Assembly: GCF_050016015.1 (NCBI RefSeq) | Contig: NZ_JBNHEQ010000022.1 | Location: 1 to 64,000, forward strand | From: Trichodesmium sp002260545 | GTDB taxonomy: Bacteria > Cyanobacteriota > Cyanobacteriia > Cyanobacteriales > Microcoleaceae | Length of the DNA stretch: 64,000 nucleotides | Direction of reading: 5' to 3' | In this document: positions 9,650 to 19,066 of the stretch, in pieces | How the letters are laid out: every line of letters begins with the position of its first letter | Position numbering within the stretch: the stretch's first letter is position 1 | Program-made: the position numbers and the translations under genes | The notes under the pieces: model-generated | The model's database searches: none | What the model was told of the DNA's origin: nothing | Seen by the model: the letters and a program-made list of their open reading frames with translations, nothing else

Positions 9650-10519
9650 ATGACAATTTCTACTTTCATCATATTTTGCCTTAACGGTCTCACTAACGGA
9701 ATGTTACTCTTTCTCATCTCCGCTGGACTAACTTTAATCTTCGGAGTCATGGGAATATTAAACTTTGCCCACGGTAGTCTATATATGTTGGGAGCTTACC
9801 TAACATTTTCCCTCGTTACCCACGGGTTAAATTTTTGGATCGCCCTAATTTTTGCTCCCATGGCAGTTGCAATTATTGGGGCGATAATTGAATCTATTTT
9901 TGTCAGGCGCATCTATCATCAAGATGTCAGCTTTCAACTATTGCTCACATTTGCATTCGTACTTTTAATCAATGACTTAGTGCGTTTAGTCTGGGGAAGC
10001 GCCCCCTTAACAACCCCGACTCCTGAGTTATTTGCGGGAACAGTGCAAATTTTTGACCGCCCCTATCCTGCATACAACCTCTTAATCATTATTCTCGCGC
10101 CTTTAGTGGGAATTAGTTTATGGTTATTTTTGAGCAAAACCCGCCTTGGTAAAATCATGCGAGCTGTTGCCCAAGACAGAGTTATGGCAGGAGCTTTAGG
10201 AATTAATGTACCGCAATTATTTACCAGGGTTTTCATGTTGGGAGCTTGGTTGGGTGGTGTTGCCGGGGTATTAGTTGCTCCCTTACGCACCCTCAACCCG
10301 GCAATGGCAGATAATGTAATTATTGAAAGTTTTATTATTACTGTTATCGGTGGTTTGGGGAGTTTGCCAGGTGCATTAGTAGGGGCATTATTGTTAGGTT
10401 TAGTTAATTCTTTTGGCATTTTAATTGCACCGAGAGCGCAAGTAGCTTTTCCATTTATTTTGATGGCAATTACATTATTATTTCGTCCTCAAGGATTGTT
10501 TGGTAAAATTCAACGTTAA
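9650..10519 (+). CDS. livH: Branched-chain amino acid ABC transporter permease LivH
   Basis: Inner-membrane permease of the LivH family, 289 residues with about eight hydrophobic helices. The motifs GLTLIFGVMGILNFAHGSLYMLGAYL (about residues 25-50) and IIESFIITVIGGLGSLPGALVGALLLGLVNSFG near the C-terminus are characteristic. With LivM downstream it forms the membrane channel through which the amino acid released by the upstream binding protein passes. Energy must come from LivG/LivF-type ATPases, which are not in this window. The gap to the binding-protein gene (544 bases) and to LivM (858 bases) is filled by repeats, so the operon has been stretched and may use more than one promoter. Confidence 0.9.
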   Translation: MTISTFIIFCLNGLTNGMLLFLISAGLTLIFGVMGILNFAHGSLYMLGAYLTFSLVTHGLNFWIALIFAPMAVAIIGAIIESIFVRRIYHQDVSFQLLLTFAFVLLINDLVRLVWGSAPLTTPTPELFAGTVQIFDRPYPAYNLLIIILAPLVGISLWLFLSKTRLGKIMRAVAQDRVMAGALGINVPQLFTRVFMLGAWLGGVAGVLVAPLRTLNPAMADNVIIESFIITVIGGLGSLPGALVGALLLGLVNSFGILIAPRAQVAFPFILMAITLLFRPQGLFGKIQR

Positions 10520-11377
10520 TATTATACAAGGAAGAAGGAAGAAGGAAGAAGAAAAAAGTGGGTAGGCTATTAAATCCATAAGGGAAAAGATAAGTAGATA
10601 GTTATAATTAAACGTTAAAAAATTGTAGGGGCTGGTTTAACCAAAAGCCTCGATAAATTAGCAATTTATTCTTAAAAACCCGCCCTCAAAACCCACCATA
10701 TAATAATAGAAATTTCGTTTATTTATGCTCACCTACTTAATTAATTAGTCGCGAAGCAGTTGGTTGGAAAAAAAATTAGTATGATATATAACTGCTCGTA
10801 GTAGGACTTTAGCTGTGTCAGTCCAGTAGGGTGCGTTAGACAGCTACAACCTAGACTATGAAAGCTATTTAACAATCTGTTGTAACGTACCATTTTAGAT
10901 GTGTCGGTCCACTACGAGCGCTATTATAAGTGTTTTACCGAATAATTAATAATTATTAATTATTAATTAAATAATTAATAATTATTAGCCTCCCCTTTCA
11001 AGGGGAAAAAAAGAAATAATATTTCCTTATATTCAATCAAGAACGGTTTTAACCAGAGGTAATTATCCATTATCCATTATCAATTATCAATTAATGAACG
11101 AACATGATATAACTTATCATCAGCACTGAAGTAGGTGAGCATAAATAAACACAACGAGTATAGGGCGGGTTTTTAGAACTATATCGCTAATTTACCAAGA
11201 CTTTCGGCTAAACCCGCCCCTACATTTTTTTTAACATTTATAGCAGTTTTCATGTTTTTTAGAGTACAGATATTTGGGTTTAAACTAAGAAGTAAGAAGG
11301 AAGAAGTAATGCAAGTCAACATGAGTGACAACCGCTATAATTAGACTTACCTAATTCTTACTTTATAACAGAAAAAA
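10520..11377. repeat. 858-base repeat mosaic between livH and livM
   Basis: Contains in order: a GTAGGGGCTGGTTTAACC...AACCCGCCC element (10625-10687), the second GTGCGTTAGAC hairpin element (10821-10915), a copy of the A/T-rich CTCCCCTTTCAAGGGGA element (10935-11098), and an inverse-oriented GGGCGGGTTT...AAACCCGCCCC element (11161-11223). The phrase TAGGTGAGCATAAATAAAC near 11131 is the reverse complement of GTTTATTTATGCTCACCTA near 10718, so most of the block lies inside one larger inverted repeat. No gene was seen. Confidence 0.6.
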
Positions 11378-12418
11378 ATGAGCGATCGCCTGAAACTAAT
11401 TATACCATTCCTAACAATAATATTTCTCTTATTAATGCCACTATTTCTATCACCATTCAACCTCGTTTTACTAACAGAAATATTATTAATGGCTTTGTTT
11501 GCCCTCAGCTTTAATCTTCTGTTTGGTTATGGGGGATTATTAAGTTTTGGTCATGCTGCTTACTTTGCCACAGGAGCTTATGTTTCTGCATATTTAATCA
11601 AAGCATCTGTACCGATAATTTTAGCCATACCCATTGCAGTTGTTGCTGCATTTTTAGTCGCCATAATTATTGGTTATTTCAGTGTACGAGTAGACAAAAT
11701 TTACTTCGCCATGTTAACCCTTGCCTTCGGAATGATGGTTTATACCATCCTCTTCCAATGGCGAGAAGTCACAGGAGGCAGTGACGGTATCACCGGAGTC
11801 CTAGTAACAGAGTTAGGCATTCCCGGTTTACCCATCAAAATATTTGGATTTGCCAATTATTATTACCTAACACTCATAATAGTAGCGATCGCCACCTACA
11901 TCCTCTGGCGCATCACCCATAGTCCCTTTGGGGAAATTTTGCAAGCTAGTCGAGAAAACCCAGTGCGTTTAGAATTTGTGGGAGTAGATATTCGCCGTCT
12001 GCGGTGGATGGCATTTGCCCTCGCAGGCGGTATCGCTGGATTAGCTGGTGCATTCTGGTCGCCATTTCAACGAGTAGCAAATCCCGAAATTGCTCACTGG
12101 AGTTTTAGCGCTATTCCTGTATTAATGACAATTTTGGGCGGTGCTTCTAGATTTGCTGGTCCGATAGTGGGAGCTACTGTTTTCCTATTATTGGAACATT
12201 GGGTGCAGTCTTATCAACGAAATATTTGGCAGTGGTTGGCAACGTTGCCGATGTTTTCCCCACAACTCGCGCAACAGCAAATAGATTTATGGAATTTATT
12301 ATTAGGTTTACTTTTGGTAGTTCTGATTTTAGGGTTTCGAGGCGGTTTGTTGGAAAAAGTAGTAGGGAAACAACATATAGCTAAAGTCAGAACTCAGAAC
12401 TCAGAACTCAGAAGTTAA
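11378..12418 (+). CDS. livM: Branched-chain amino acid ABC transporter permease LivM
   Basis: Second permease subunit of the same importer, 346 residues with nine or ten hydrophobic segments. Hallmarks are LSFNLLFGYGGLLSFGHAAYFATGAYVSAYL (about residues 43-73), the loop EVTGGSDGITGV after residue 130, and the EAA-like cytoplasmic loop SPFGEILQASRENPVRLEFVGVD. The start codon lies in ATGAGCGATCGC, a HIP1 site, and no better start is seen. The usual next genes for the two ATPases are missing; a MITE and a divergently evolving regulator region follow instead. The C-terminal ~10 residues (TQNSELRS) are encoded by a CAGAACT microrepeat and are probably recent. Confidence 0.9.
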   Translation: MSDRLKLIIPFLTIIFLLLMPLFLSPFNLVLLTEILLMALFALSFNLLFGYGGLLSFGHAAYFATGAYVSAYLIKASVPIILAIPIAVVAAFLVAIIIGYFSVRVDKIYFAMLTLAFGMMVYTILFQWREVTGGSDGITGVLVTELGIPGLPIKIFGFANYYYLTLIIVAIATYILWRITHSPFGEILQASRENPVRLEFVGVDIRRLRWMAFALAGGIAGLAGAFWSPFQRVANPEIAHWSFSAIPVLMTILGGASRFAGPIVGATVFLLLEHWVQSYQRNIWQWLATLPMFSPQLAQQQIDLWNLLLGLLLVVLILGFRGGLLEKVVGKQHIAKVRTQNSELRS

Positions 12419-12507
12419 ATTCTTGCTATGACTATAGTGGAAAGGAGTGTCACACTTATTCAGCAATGACACAATTTTCAGCATACTTGAGATTATTAAA
12501 CTAATTA

Positions 12508-12744
<237 letters not shown>

Positions 12745-12745
<1 letters not shown>

Positions 12746-13410
12746 TAATTATGTCTATCGGATGAAGAAATCATCGGGACTAATAGCAGGTTTGTCAACC
12801 AAAACAGCCAACTCCCTACCCAGGCAAAAACCGGCTGCGCTACCATTCTGATTAAGAATGCATCATTATCGTTCCTGCTTAAATCTATTGCTGTGGTGCT
12901 GCTATCTTCATCGAAGTCCCAATAGCTGACTAATTGGCTTTCAGTGCCATCGAAAACCGGGAGAAGATTTCCTTGAATCTGCTCTTGAGTAAGAACGGTC
13001 TTCCAGATGCGAAGCCGATCAATTTCTCCATCAAAGTAACTTCTATCTTGACCTAGTTGAACAATTTGAGCTATAGGAGCAGTTAGACTGCCAGAAGATG
13101 AAATATCTTGCTCGTCTTCGAGAATTCCATCGACGTACAATTGTGCCGTACCACCAGTTTCCTTAATGACAAAATAATACCAAACACCTACTTCTAGCGC
13201 CTTATTTCTCGAAAATCTGTATGTTCTATCTCCATTCTCGTAATAGTAATAAAATGCAGGTTTACCATTGCTAATCACACCATGGATTTCTAGTAAACCA
13301 CCTCTACCACCAAAACCGTTACTATTTGTTCTCTCAGGATTACATAGTAAAACTTGTGGAGTGTCATTATCACCTATTTTAATCCAATGCTCTACAGGAT
13401 TATTAGACAT
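12745..13410 (-). CDS. LamG/concanavalin-like domain protein, probably truncated by MITE-1
   Basis: The ATG at 13410 is chosen over a start 87 bases upstream because GGAGAAATTT precedes it. The 221-residue product is a LamG (laminin G-like, concanavalin-type) beta-sandwich: VEHWIKI, GVWYYFVIKETGGTAQLYVDGILE, YFDGEIDRLRIWKTVLTQEQIQ and VSYWDFDEDSSTTAIDLSRN are standard for cyanobacterial adhesion and sugar-binding proteins. There is no signal peptide, and the first strand of the domain is missing, so the N-terminus may be lost. The reading frame ends in HN-TAG formed by the target duplication and end of a MITE, so the C-terminus is also altered. A functional product is doubtful. Confidence 0.6.
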
Positions 13411-13499
13411 AAATTTCTCCAATAATTGTTTTACATTGATCAATATAAGTTCTGTACAGCCCCAAAATCTTGTAGATTTATACGATTTGTTGAACATTC

Positions 13500-14396
13500 T
13501 TACTGTTTTAGCAAAAATTTTTTTGGGGTAACGCCCATCGCCTTTCTAAAGTGACGAATCAAATGACTTTGATCTGCAAATCCAACCTTAATAGCAATTT
13601 CTGCCAGTGTTAATTTACCTTTAAGTAATAATTTTTTGGCCTTAGCAACACGTTGTCCAATTACATATTGATGGGGTGTGATGCCGATATATTTTTTAAA
13701 CTGAGTAGCAAAGTAGTTAGGGCTAAATTTGGCGATCGCAGCTAATTCAGTCAGAGTCAAATCTTGGTGTAAATTAGCTTGGATGTAGTCGATAACTTGA
13801 TTTAATATACTTTTGGAAAAGTTGCCTGGTGAAATTTGGATGGGTTTTTGAACGCAGTAATTTCGTAGTAGATGAATATAGAAAGTTTGTAATAACGAAT
13901 CAATATATAATTGACCGCACAAACCAGGGTTTAATAATTCTTGTTGTAAAGCCTGAAAAATACTAGAGATGAGGGGGTCGGAATAGGAAAAATGTGGCAA
14001 TAACTCGACAGTATCACCTTTAACTATGTCATTTAATTTCTGCTTGAGAATGATAGGATCAAAAGTTAATCCCATATAGGAAATGCTTTGATTCCAGTTA
14101 GCATAATATGGTGTGTCAGCAGGCACGAACGTTATACTTTGTTTTTTTAATTGTCGTTTCTGGCTTTTTCCTTCTGTATTGTCTTCATAATCAATATCTG
14201 GAGAGACATTAGTAACAATGTTGACGCTGTGTATGCGAAAAGCATTATGCAACATTTCAAATGGTAAGTGGTAATAATGCCGTAAGTATATTCCTTCTGA
14301 TAAATTGCCCTGCTGTAAAATTTTTACACCAAAGACACTCATTTCTTCTTGATTGCTTAAGTCAACATCGTATGGTATTTTTTTAGAAAAAGTCAT
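13500..14396 (-). CDS. AraC family transcriptional regulator, copy 2
   Basis: DNA-binding activator of 298 residues. The C-terminal ~100 residues form two helix-turn-helix motifs: LTLTELAAIAKFSPNYFATQFKKYIG and LTLAEIAIKVGFADQSHLIRHFRKAMGVTPKKF, the AraC signature. The N-terminal ~190 residues are the ligand-sensing part. It is a tandem duplicate of the gene at 14762-15658: the first 16 residues and everything after about residue 115 are almost identical, whereas residues 17-115 differ strongly, so the sensor region has diverged. The LamG gene follows on the same strand 89 bases downstream. The target genes are unknown. Confidence 0.88.
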   Translation of the reverse strand: MTFSKKIPYDVDLSNQEEMSVFGVKILQQGNLSEGIYLRHYYHLPFEMLHNAFRIHSVNIVTNVSPDIDYEDNTEGKSQKRQLKKQSITFVPADTPYYANWNQSISYMGLTFDPIILKQKLNDIVKGDTVELLPHFSYSDPLISSIFQALQQELLNPGLCGQLYIDSLLQTFYIHLLRNYCVQKPIQISPGNFSKSILNQVIDYIQANLHQDLTLTELAAIAKFSPNYFATQFKKYIGITPHQYVIGQRVAKAKKLLLKGKLTLAEIAIKVGFADQSHLIRHFRKAMGVTPKKFLLKQ

Positions 14397-14761
14397 AATT
14401 CAAGAATTTAGTATTTAGTATTTAGTATTTAGAATTACCTCTCCTTGAAAAGAAGAGCATGGTTTGTAGTAGAGCTGCTAGCCCTATCTACAGTTGGGGC
14501 TAAAGCCCTACTACGAGCTTTAGTTATAGTAACTATTTAGCCGAACATAATAATAATTATCCATTGGTAAGTATCCACAAGCAATTAATAGTGGTTATAT
14601 AAAATCTGGATAATTACTATACCCAAGTCATTGCGAGTGGAACGGAGTGGAAAGAAGCAATCTCATAGGTTTAGGAGATTGCTTCCTCACGGGGTGACAA
14701 CTATTCAACCGGATTTTATATTATTATCCAAGACTGGTCTTCAACTGTTTTTTGAATATTC
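14397..14761. repeat. Spacer between the tandem AraC genes
   Basis: Includes a short TTTAGTATTTAGTATTTAG tract, a hairpin pairing TAGCCCTA with TAGGGCTTTAGCC around GGGGCTAAAGCCCTACTAC (14463-14520), and a CATTGCGAGTGGAACGGAGT...GAGATTGCTTCC inverted repeat (about 14630-14705). It presumably holds the promoter of AraC copy 2. No clear -10/-35 pair could be chosen. Confidence 0.5.
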
Positions 14762-15658
14762 TTACTGTTTTAGTAAAAATTTTTTTGGGGTAACGCCCAT
14801 AGCCTTTTTGAAGTGATAAGTCAAATGGCTTTGATCTGCAAATCCCACCTTAATAGCAATTTCTGCCAGTGTTAATTTACCTTTGAGTAATAATTGTTTG
14901 GCTTTAGCAACACGTTGTCCAATTACATATTGATGGGGTGTGATGCCGATAGATTTTTTAAACTGAGTAGCGAAGTAGTTAGGGCTAACTTTAGCGATCG
15001 CAGCTAATTCAGTCAGAGTCAAATTTTGGTGTAAATTAGCTTGAATGTACTCTATAACTTGATTTAATATACTTTTGGAGAAGTTGCCTGGTGAAATTTG
15101 GATGGGTTTTTGAACGCAGTAATTTCGTAGTAGATGAATATAGAAAGTTTGTAATAACGAATCAATATATAATTGACCGCACAAACCAGGGTTTAATAAT
15201 TCTTGTTGTAAAGCCTGAAAAATACTAGAGATGAGGGGATCAGAATAGGAAAAATGTGGCAATAACTCCACAGTATTACCTTTAACTATGTCATTTAATT
15301 TCTGCTTGAGAATGATAGGGTCTAAATGTAGTGATAAATAAGAAACGGTTTGATTGCAGTTGAAAGTATGTTCTATTTCAGCAGGCGCAATATGTATACT
15401 TTGTTGTTTTAATTGTTGTTTCTGAATTTTTCTTTTTGTATGTTCTTCATAATTAGTATCTGGAGAAACGTTAGTATAGCAGGTAATACAATCTATGGGA
15501 AAAGTATTATCAAGAAATTCAAATGGTAAGTGGCGATAATGCAGTAGATCGATTCCTTCTGATAAATTGCCATGCTGTAAAATTTTCATACCAAAGACAC
15601 CTACTTGTTCTTGATTGCTTAAGTCAACATCGTATGGTATTTTTTTAGAAAAAGTCAT
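14762..15658 (-). CDS. AraC family transcriptional regulator, copy 1
   Basis: 298-residue AraC-type regulator, duplicate of the neighbouring copy. The HTH pair (LTELAAIAKVSPNYFATQFKKSIG and LAEIAIKVGFADQSHLTYHFKKAMG) is intact. The divergent N-terminal sensor part includes several cysteines (IDCITCYTNVSPD) absent from copy 2, which has HSVNIVTNVSPD instead. The two genes also share the ATTCTTACTGTTTTAG sequence around the stop codon, so the duplication covered the gene and its 3' edge. Pairs like this often arise when a regulator is duplicated and the copies take on different signals. Which genes they control cannot be read from the window. Confidence 0.88.
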   Translation of the reverse strand: MTFSKKIPYDVDLSNQEQVGVFGMKILQHGNLSEGIDLLHYRHLPFEFLDNTFPIDCITCYTNVSPDTNYEEHTKRKIQKQQLKQQSIHIAPAEIEHTFNCNQTVSYLSLHLDPIILKQKLNDIVKGNTVELLPHFSYSDPLISSIFQALQQELLNPGLCGQLYIDSLLQTFYIHLLRNYCVQKPIQISPGNFSKSILNQVIEYIQANLHQNLTLTELAAIAKVSPNYFATQFKKSIGITPHQYVIGQRVAKAKQLLLKGKLTLAEIAIKVGFADQSHLTYHFKKAMGVTPKKFLLKQ

Positions 15659-16191
15659 AAGTAATTAACAATTAATAATTAACAATTAAGAGGATGTTTG
15701 AAAAGGATGATTTTTAATTTAGATATCCCCTACCCCCGCCTTTAAAAAAGGGGGAAATAAAACAGAAAGTCCCCCTTATTAAGCTATCCCTGATAAGGAA
15801 CTCCTGAAACCCTTCTAGGAGGGTGGGGAGGGTGGGAGGAGGGGGAAGAGTGGGGAGTAAGAATCTTGTCTACATTCCTCACTCATAGTGTATTGAATTA
15901 GACACTTTTCTCCGCAAAAAGCCGACGTTAGACTTACACATAACTTCTATTTTTTGTCAATTTTTATGTTAAGAAAGATGTTTATAAAGCATAGCTTATT
16001 AAGGGGGATTTAAGGGTATCAATGACTTCTCAAAAAACCTCTCAATACCCATAGACAATTAATGGTGGTTTTTGTCCAATACTGCCCTTCAACCGTTTAT
16101 TCACAGTCAAATGTAGATGTTATAATATTATATTAATCTGAAATAATCTGACTTCTTGTCAATTATGGGTTAAAATTATACCACAATAAAC
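15659..16191. repeat. Repeat-rich spacer upstream of ftsH
   Basis: Holds CCCCTACCCCCGCC with AAAAAAGGGGGAAA (about 15726-15760), a related AAAGTCCCCCTT/GGAGGGTGGGGAGGG block, and a later copy of AAGGGGGATTTAAGGG. It resembles the CCTCCTTCCCTACTAAGGAAGGGGGAG block at 42.9 kb. The ftsH promoter must lie in the last ~150 bases, which are A/T rich (for example TATAATATTATATTAATC near 16121-16138). No gene was seen. Confidence 0.45.
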
Positions 16192-18045
16192 ATGAGTATT
16201 AAAAAGAATCCAAAAAATTCCCGTAACCGTCAAATTGGAAGCGCCTTATTAATTTTGGCAGGTCTGTTATTAGCAGTCTACACATTCATGCCACGTCGCA
16301 AACCTCCTCGCGTTCCTTATAGTGTATTTATTCAACAAGTAGAAAACGGACAAGTAGTAGGAGTGCAAATAGATAACGAACAAATTTTATATCGCCTCAA
16401 AGGAGAAGAAGATAAACCCGGACCTTTACTTGCCACTACTACAATAAATGACCCTCAATTACTTAAACGTTTAGAAAATAATAAAGTTGTATTTCAAGCC
16501 GCACCCCCTCAAAGTCGTTGGTTTGCTCTTCTTTTAAATTGGGTAATTCCACCCATTATATTAGTAGCAGCATTTCAGTTTTTTATGAATCGCGGACCCC
16601 AAGGTTCCCTGTCAATGAGCAAGAGTAAAGCTAAAGTTTATATAGAAGGAGAATCAGAAAAAATTACCTTTGCTGATATTGCAGGAGTAGAAGAAGCAAA
16701 GACAGAATTAACTGAAATTGTAGACTTCTTAAAAACACCAAAACGCTTCACTGAAATTGGTGCGAGAATACCAAAAGGTTTGTTATTAGTCGGACCTCCT
16801 GGAACTGGTAAAACTTTATTAGCAAAAGCAGTCGCTGGAGAAGCAGGAGTAGCATTTTTTAGTATTTCTGGTTCCGAATTTGTCGAACTATTTGTTGGTA
16901 CTGGAGCTGCTAGAGTTCGTGACTTATTTCAACAGGCAAAAAAGAAAGCTCCTTGCATTATTTTTATTGATGAAATAGACGCAATTGGTAAGTCTAGAAG
17001 CAGTGGAAATTTCCACAGTGGCGGAAACGACGAACGAGAACAAACTCTGAATCAACTGTTAACTGAAATGGATGGTTTTGGCGCAGGAGATTTAACAGTT
17101 ATTGTCTTAGCAGCGACTAACAGACCTGAAGCTTTAGATGCTGCTTTATTACGTCCGGGAAGATTCGATCGACAGGTATTAGTAGACCGTCCAGACTTAG
17201 TTGGTCGGGAAGCAATTTTAAATATTTATGCCAAAAAAGTTAAGTTAGGAGAAGATGTTGACTTGCATAAAATAGCAACCAGAACTCCTGGTTTTGGAGG
17301 AGCAGATTTAGCTAATCTTGTGAATGAAGCTGCTTTATTAGCTGCCAGAAATAAACGAGAAACTGTCGCACAAATAGACTTTGCTGAAGCTATTGAAAGA
17401 GTGGTTGCTGGTTTGGAAAAAAGAAGTCGAGTTTTGAGCGATCGCGAAAAGAAAATAGTAGCTTATCACGAGGTTGGTCATGCTTTAGTTGGTGCATTAA
17501 TGCCTGGTAGTGGTAAGGTGGAAAAAATTTCTATTGTGCCAAGAGGAATGGCAGCTTTAGGTTATACTTTGCAGTTACCAACTGAGGATAGATTTTTAAG
17601 AGATGAAGAAGAAATTCGGGGCCAAATTGCTACTTTTTTAGGAGGTCGTGCTGCGGAGGAAATTGTATTTGGAAATATCACGACTGGAGCTTCGGGAGAC
17701 TTACAAAAAGCAACTGATTTTGCCGAACAAATGGTAACAACTTATGGTATGAGTAAAGTGTTAGGACCTTTGGCTTATGAACGGCGTAGTCAAGGAGGAT
17801 TTTTAGGTAATGAAGGAGTTAATCCCCGTCGTTTAGTGAGTGAAAAAACTGCAGAAGCAATAGATAATGAAGTAAAAGAAATTGTAGAAAAAGCTCATCA
17901 GCAAGCATTAGATATTTTGAATCATAATCGTAATTTATTGGAAAATATTTCTCAGCAAATTTTAGAAAAAGAAGTGATAGAAGGAGAGGACTTATATGAG
18001 TTCTTAAAAGAAGTGCGATCGCCATGGGAGAAAACAGTTAATTAG
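16192..18045 (+). CDS. ftsH: ATP-dependent zinc metalloprotease FtsH
   Basis: Membrane-bound AAA+ protease that extracts and degrades damaged membrane proteins; cyanobacterial FtsH proteins notably remove photodamaged photosystem II D1. It has 617 residues, normal length. Two membrane helices (about 15-33 and 107-129) flank a periplasmic/lumenal FtsH-extracellular domain starting PYSVFIQQVENGQV. Walker A GPPGTGKT lies near residue 201, Walker B IIFIDEID follows, and the second region of homology is AATNRPEALDAALLRPGRFDR. The zinc site is HEVGHA near residue 426, a variant of the usual HEAGH, with the third ligand in the C-terminal helical domain. The gene stands alone. A copy of its last ~45 bases is found 230 bases downstream. 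Confidence 0.96.
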   Translation: MSIKKNPKNSRNRQIGSALLILAGLLLAVYTFMPRRKPPRVPYSVFIQQVENGQVVGVQIDNEQILYRLKGEEDKPGPLLATTTINDPQLLKRLENNKVVFQAAPPQSRWFALLLNWVIPPIILVAAFQFFMNRGPQGSLSMSKSKAKVYIEGESEKITFADIAGVEEAKTELTEIVDFLKTPKRFTEIGARIPKGLLLVGPPGTGKTLLAKAVAGEAGVAFFSISGSEFVELFVGTGAARVRDLFQQAKKKAPCIIFIDEIDAIGKSRSSGNFHSGGNDEREQTLNQLLTEMDGFGAGDLTVIVLAATNRPEALDAALLRPGRFDRQVLVDRPDLVGREAILNIYAKKVKLGEDVDLHKIATRTPGFGGADLANLVNEAALLAARNKRETVAQIDFAEAIERVVAGLEKRSRVLSDREKKIVAYHEVGHALVGALMPGSGKVEKISIVPRGMAALGYTLQLPTEDRFLRDEEEIRGQIATFLGGRAAEEIVFGNITTGASGDLQKATDFAEQMVTTYGMSKVLGPLAYERRSQGGFLGNEGVNPRRLVSEKTAEAIDNEVKEIVEKAHQQALDILNHNRNLLENISQQILEKEVIEGEDLYEFLKEVRSPWEKTVN

Positions 18046-18503
18046 CTATTAGTCAATGTAGGTTGGGTTTCGTTCCTCAACCCAACTATTGGCAAAGATA
18101 GCAAATCTATAGAAGAGGACTTATAGCGGTTTTCAAATTGATGAACTACATCCCTATAACCAAAACCTTGTAGGGACGTTGCATGCAACGTCCCTACTGT
18201 GGTCTACTAAAATGAAAACCGCTGTAATATGAGTTCTTAAAAGAAGTGCGATCGCCATGGGAGAAAAAAGTTAACTAGCTATTAGCATTAAGCTATCAGC
18301 TTTTTGAACTTAGGTTACAGCAGTTTTCAGGTCAATAAACCACATAGTTGTCACCAAAACCCTGTAGGGACGTTTCGCTGCGCGATATGTTTTGCTGGCG
18401 CATAACTCCGTTAACGGCTGTCGCCGACATGGAAAGCGGAGCATTCCGGAACGGAAAACGCATTTTTGCCTGTGCAACGTCCCTACTGTGGTCTATCAAA
18501 AGT
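18046..18503. repeat. Duplicated ftsH tail and two nested palindromic elements
   Basis: At 18059-18089 a GTAGGTTGGGTTTCG...CAACCCAAC hairpin occurs. Element D (18125-18224) has termini AGCGGTTTTCA and TGAAAACCGCT and at its centre GTAGGGACGTTGCA facing its own complement. Immediately after it, 18231-18283 repeats the end of ftsH (GAGTTCTTAAAAGAAGTGCG onward, original at 17998-18050). A second element D (about 18315-18503) is expanded by an insert that includes GCGGAGCATTCCGGAACGG and CGCATTTTTGCC. The order suggests a local duplication with element insertion. Confidence 0.65.
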
Positions 18504-19052
18504 AGGTTAAAAAAAGCAACCACCGCTCCCCTCAACCAAGAAAAACTATTTTCTGCCCTACAACTATTACAACTAGATTCGTTAGTAAAAACAATATCTG
18601 CCGAACTCTCAGCAGGAGTCCGTCTAGATACAAATATATTAGAGGTGGAAGTTATCACAGCAAACCCCTGGCAAATAGCAACTATTAGTAATAACGGCAG
18701 AGCGCCAAGTGTGGGAACATTTCGGCAAGGAGTAGAAGTAGCTCATGGGAATATTACAGGAATGGGGGACAGTTTGAATACTCTCTACACTAATACCGAT
18801 GGCAGCGACACCATAGCAGTATCTTATTCTATTCCTGTCAACTCCAGTAATGGTCGTATCGAACTATTTTACCGTCATCGAGATAACGAAGTCATAGAAT
18901 CACCCTTTGAAAGACTCGATATTGAATCAAATTCTAATACTTACGAATTATCATTTCGTCAACCAATAGTGCAAACGCCAAGGCAAAACTTAAGTTTTGG
19001 TTTATCTGCAACTAGGCTAGATAGTCAAACATCAATATTAGGAACAAACTGA
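18504..19052 (+). pseudogene. Remnant of a TpsB/ShlB-FhaC-HecB outer-membrane transporter
   Basis: About 180 residues match the second POTRA and first barrel strands of two-partner secretion transporters (ShlB/FhaC/HecB family): ALQLLQLDSLVKTISAELSAGVRLDTNILEVEVITANPWQIATISNN, then SVGTFRQGVEVAHGNITGMGDSLN, and FRQPIVQTPRQNLSFGLSATRLDSQTS. Complete proteins have more than 500 residues. Here the N-terminal POTRA-1 region is replaced by a nested repeat, and the C-terminal barrel is cut off near 19052 at another repeat. The frame continues upstream through the repeat but that part is not protein-like. It is a fragment with no detectable partner TpsA gene and is almost certainly non-functional. 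Confidence 0.75.
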
Positions 19053-19066
19053 AAGTCTAGTAGCAA

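Noticed and set aside
18348..18503. N-terminal 52 codons of the TpsB-like frame
   Set aside because: This part lies in a nested palindromic repeat; only the sequence after 18504 resembles the transporter family.
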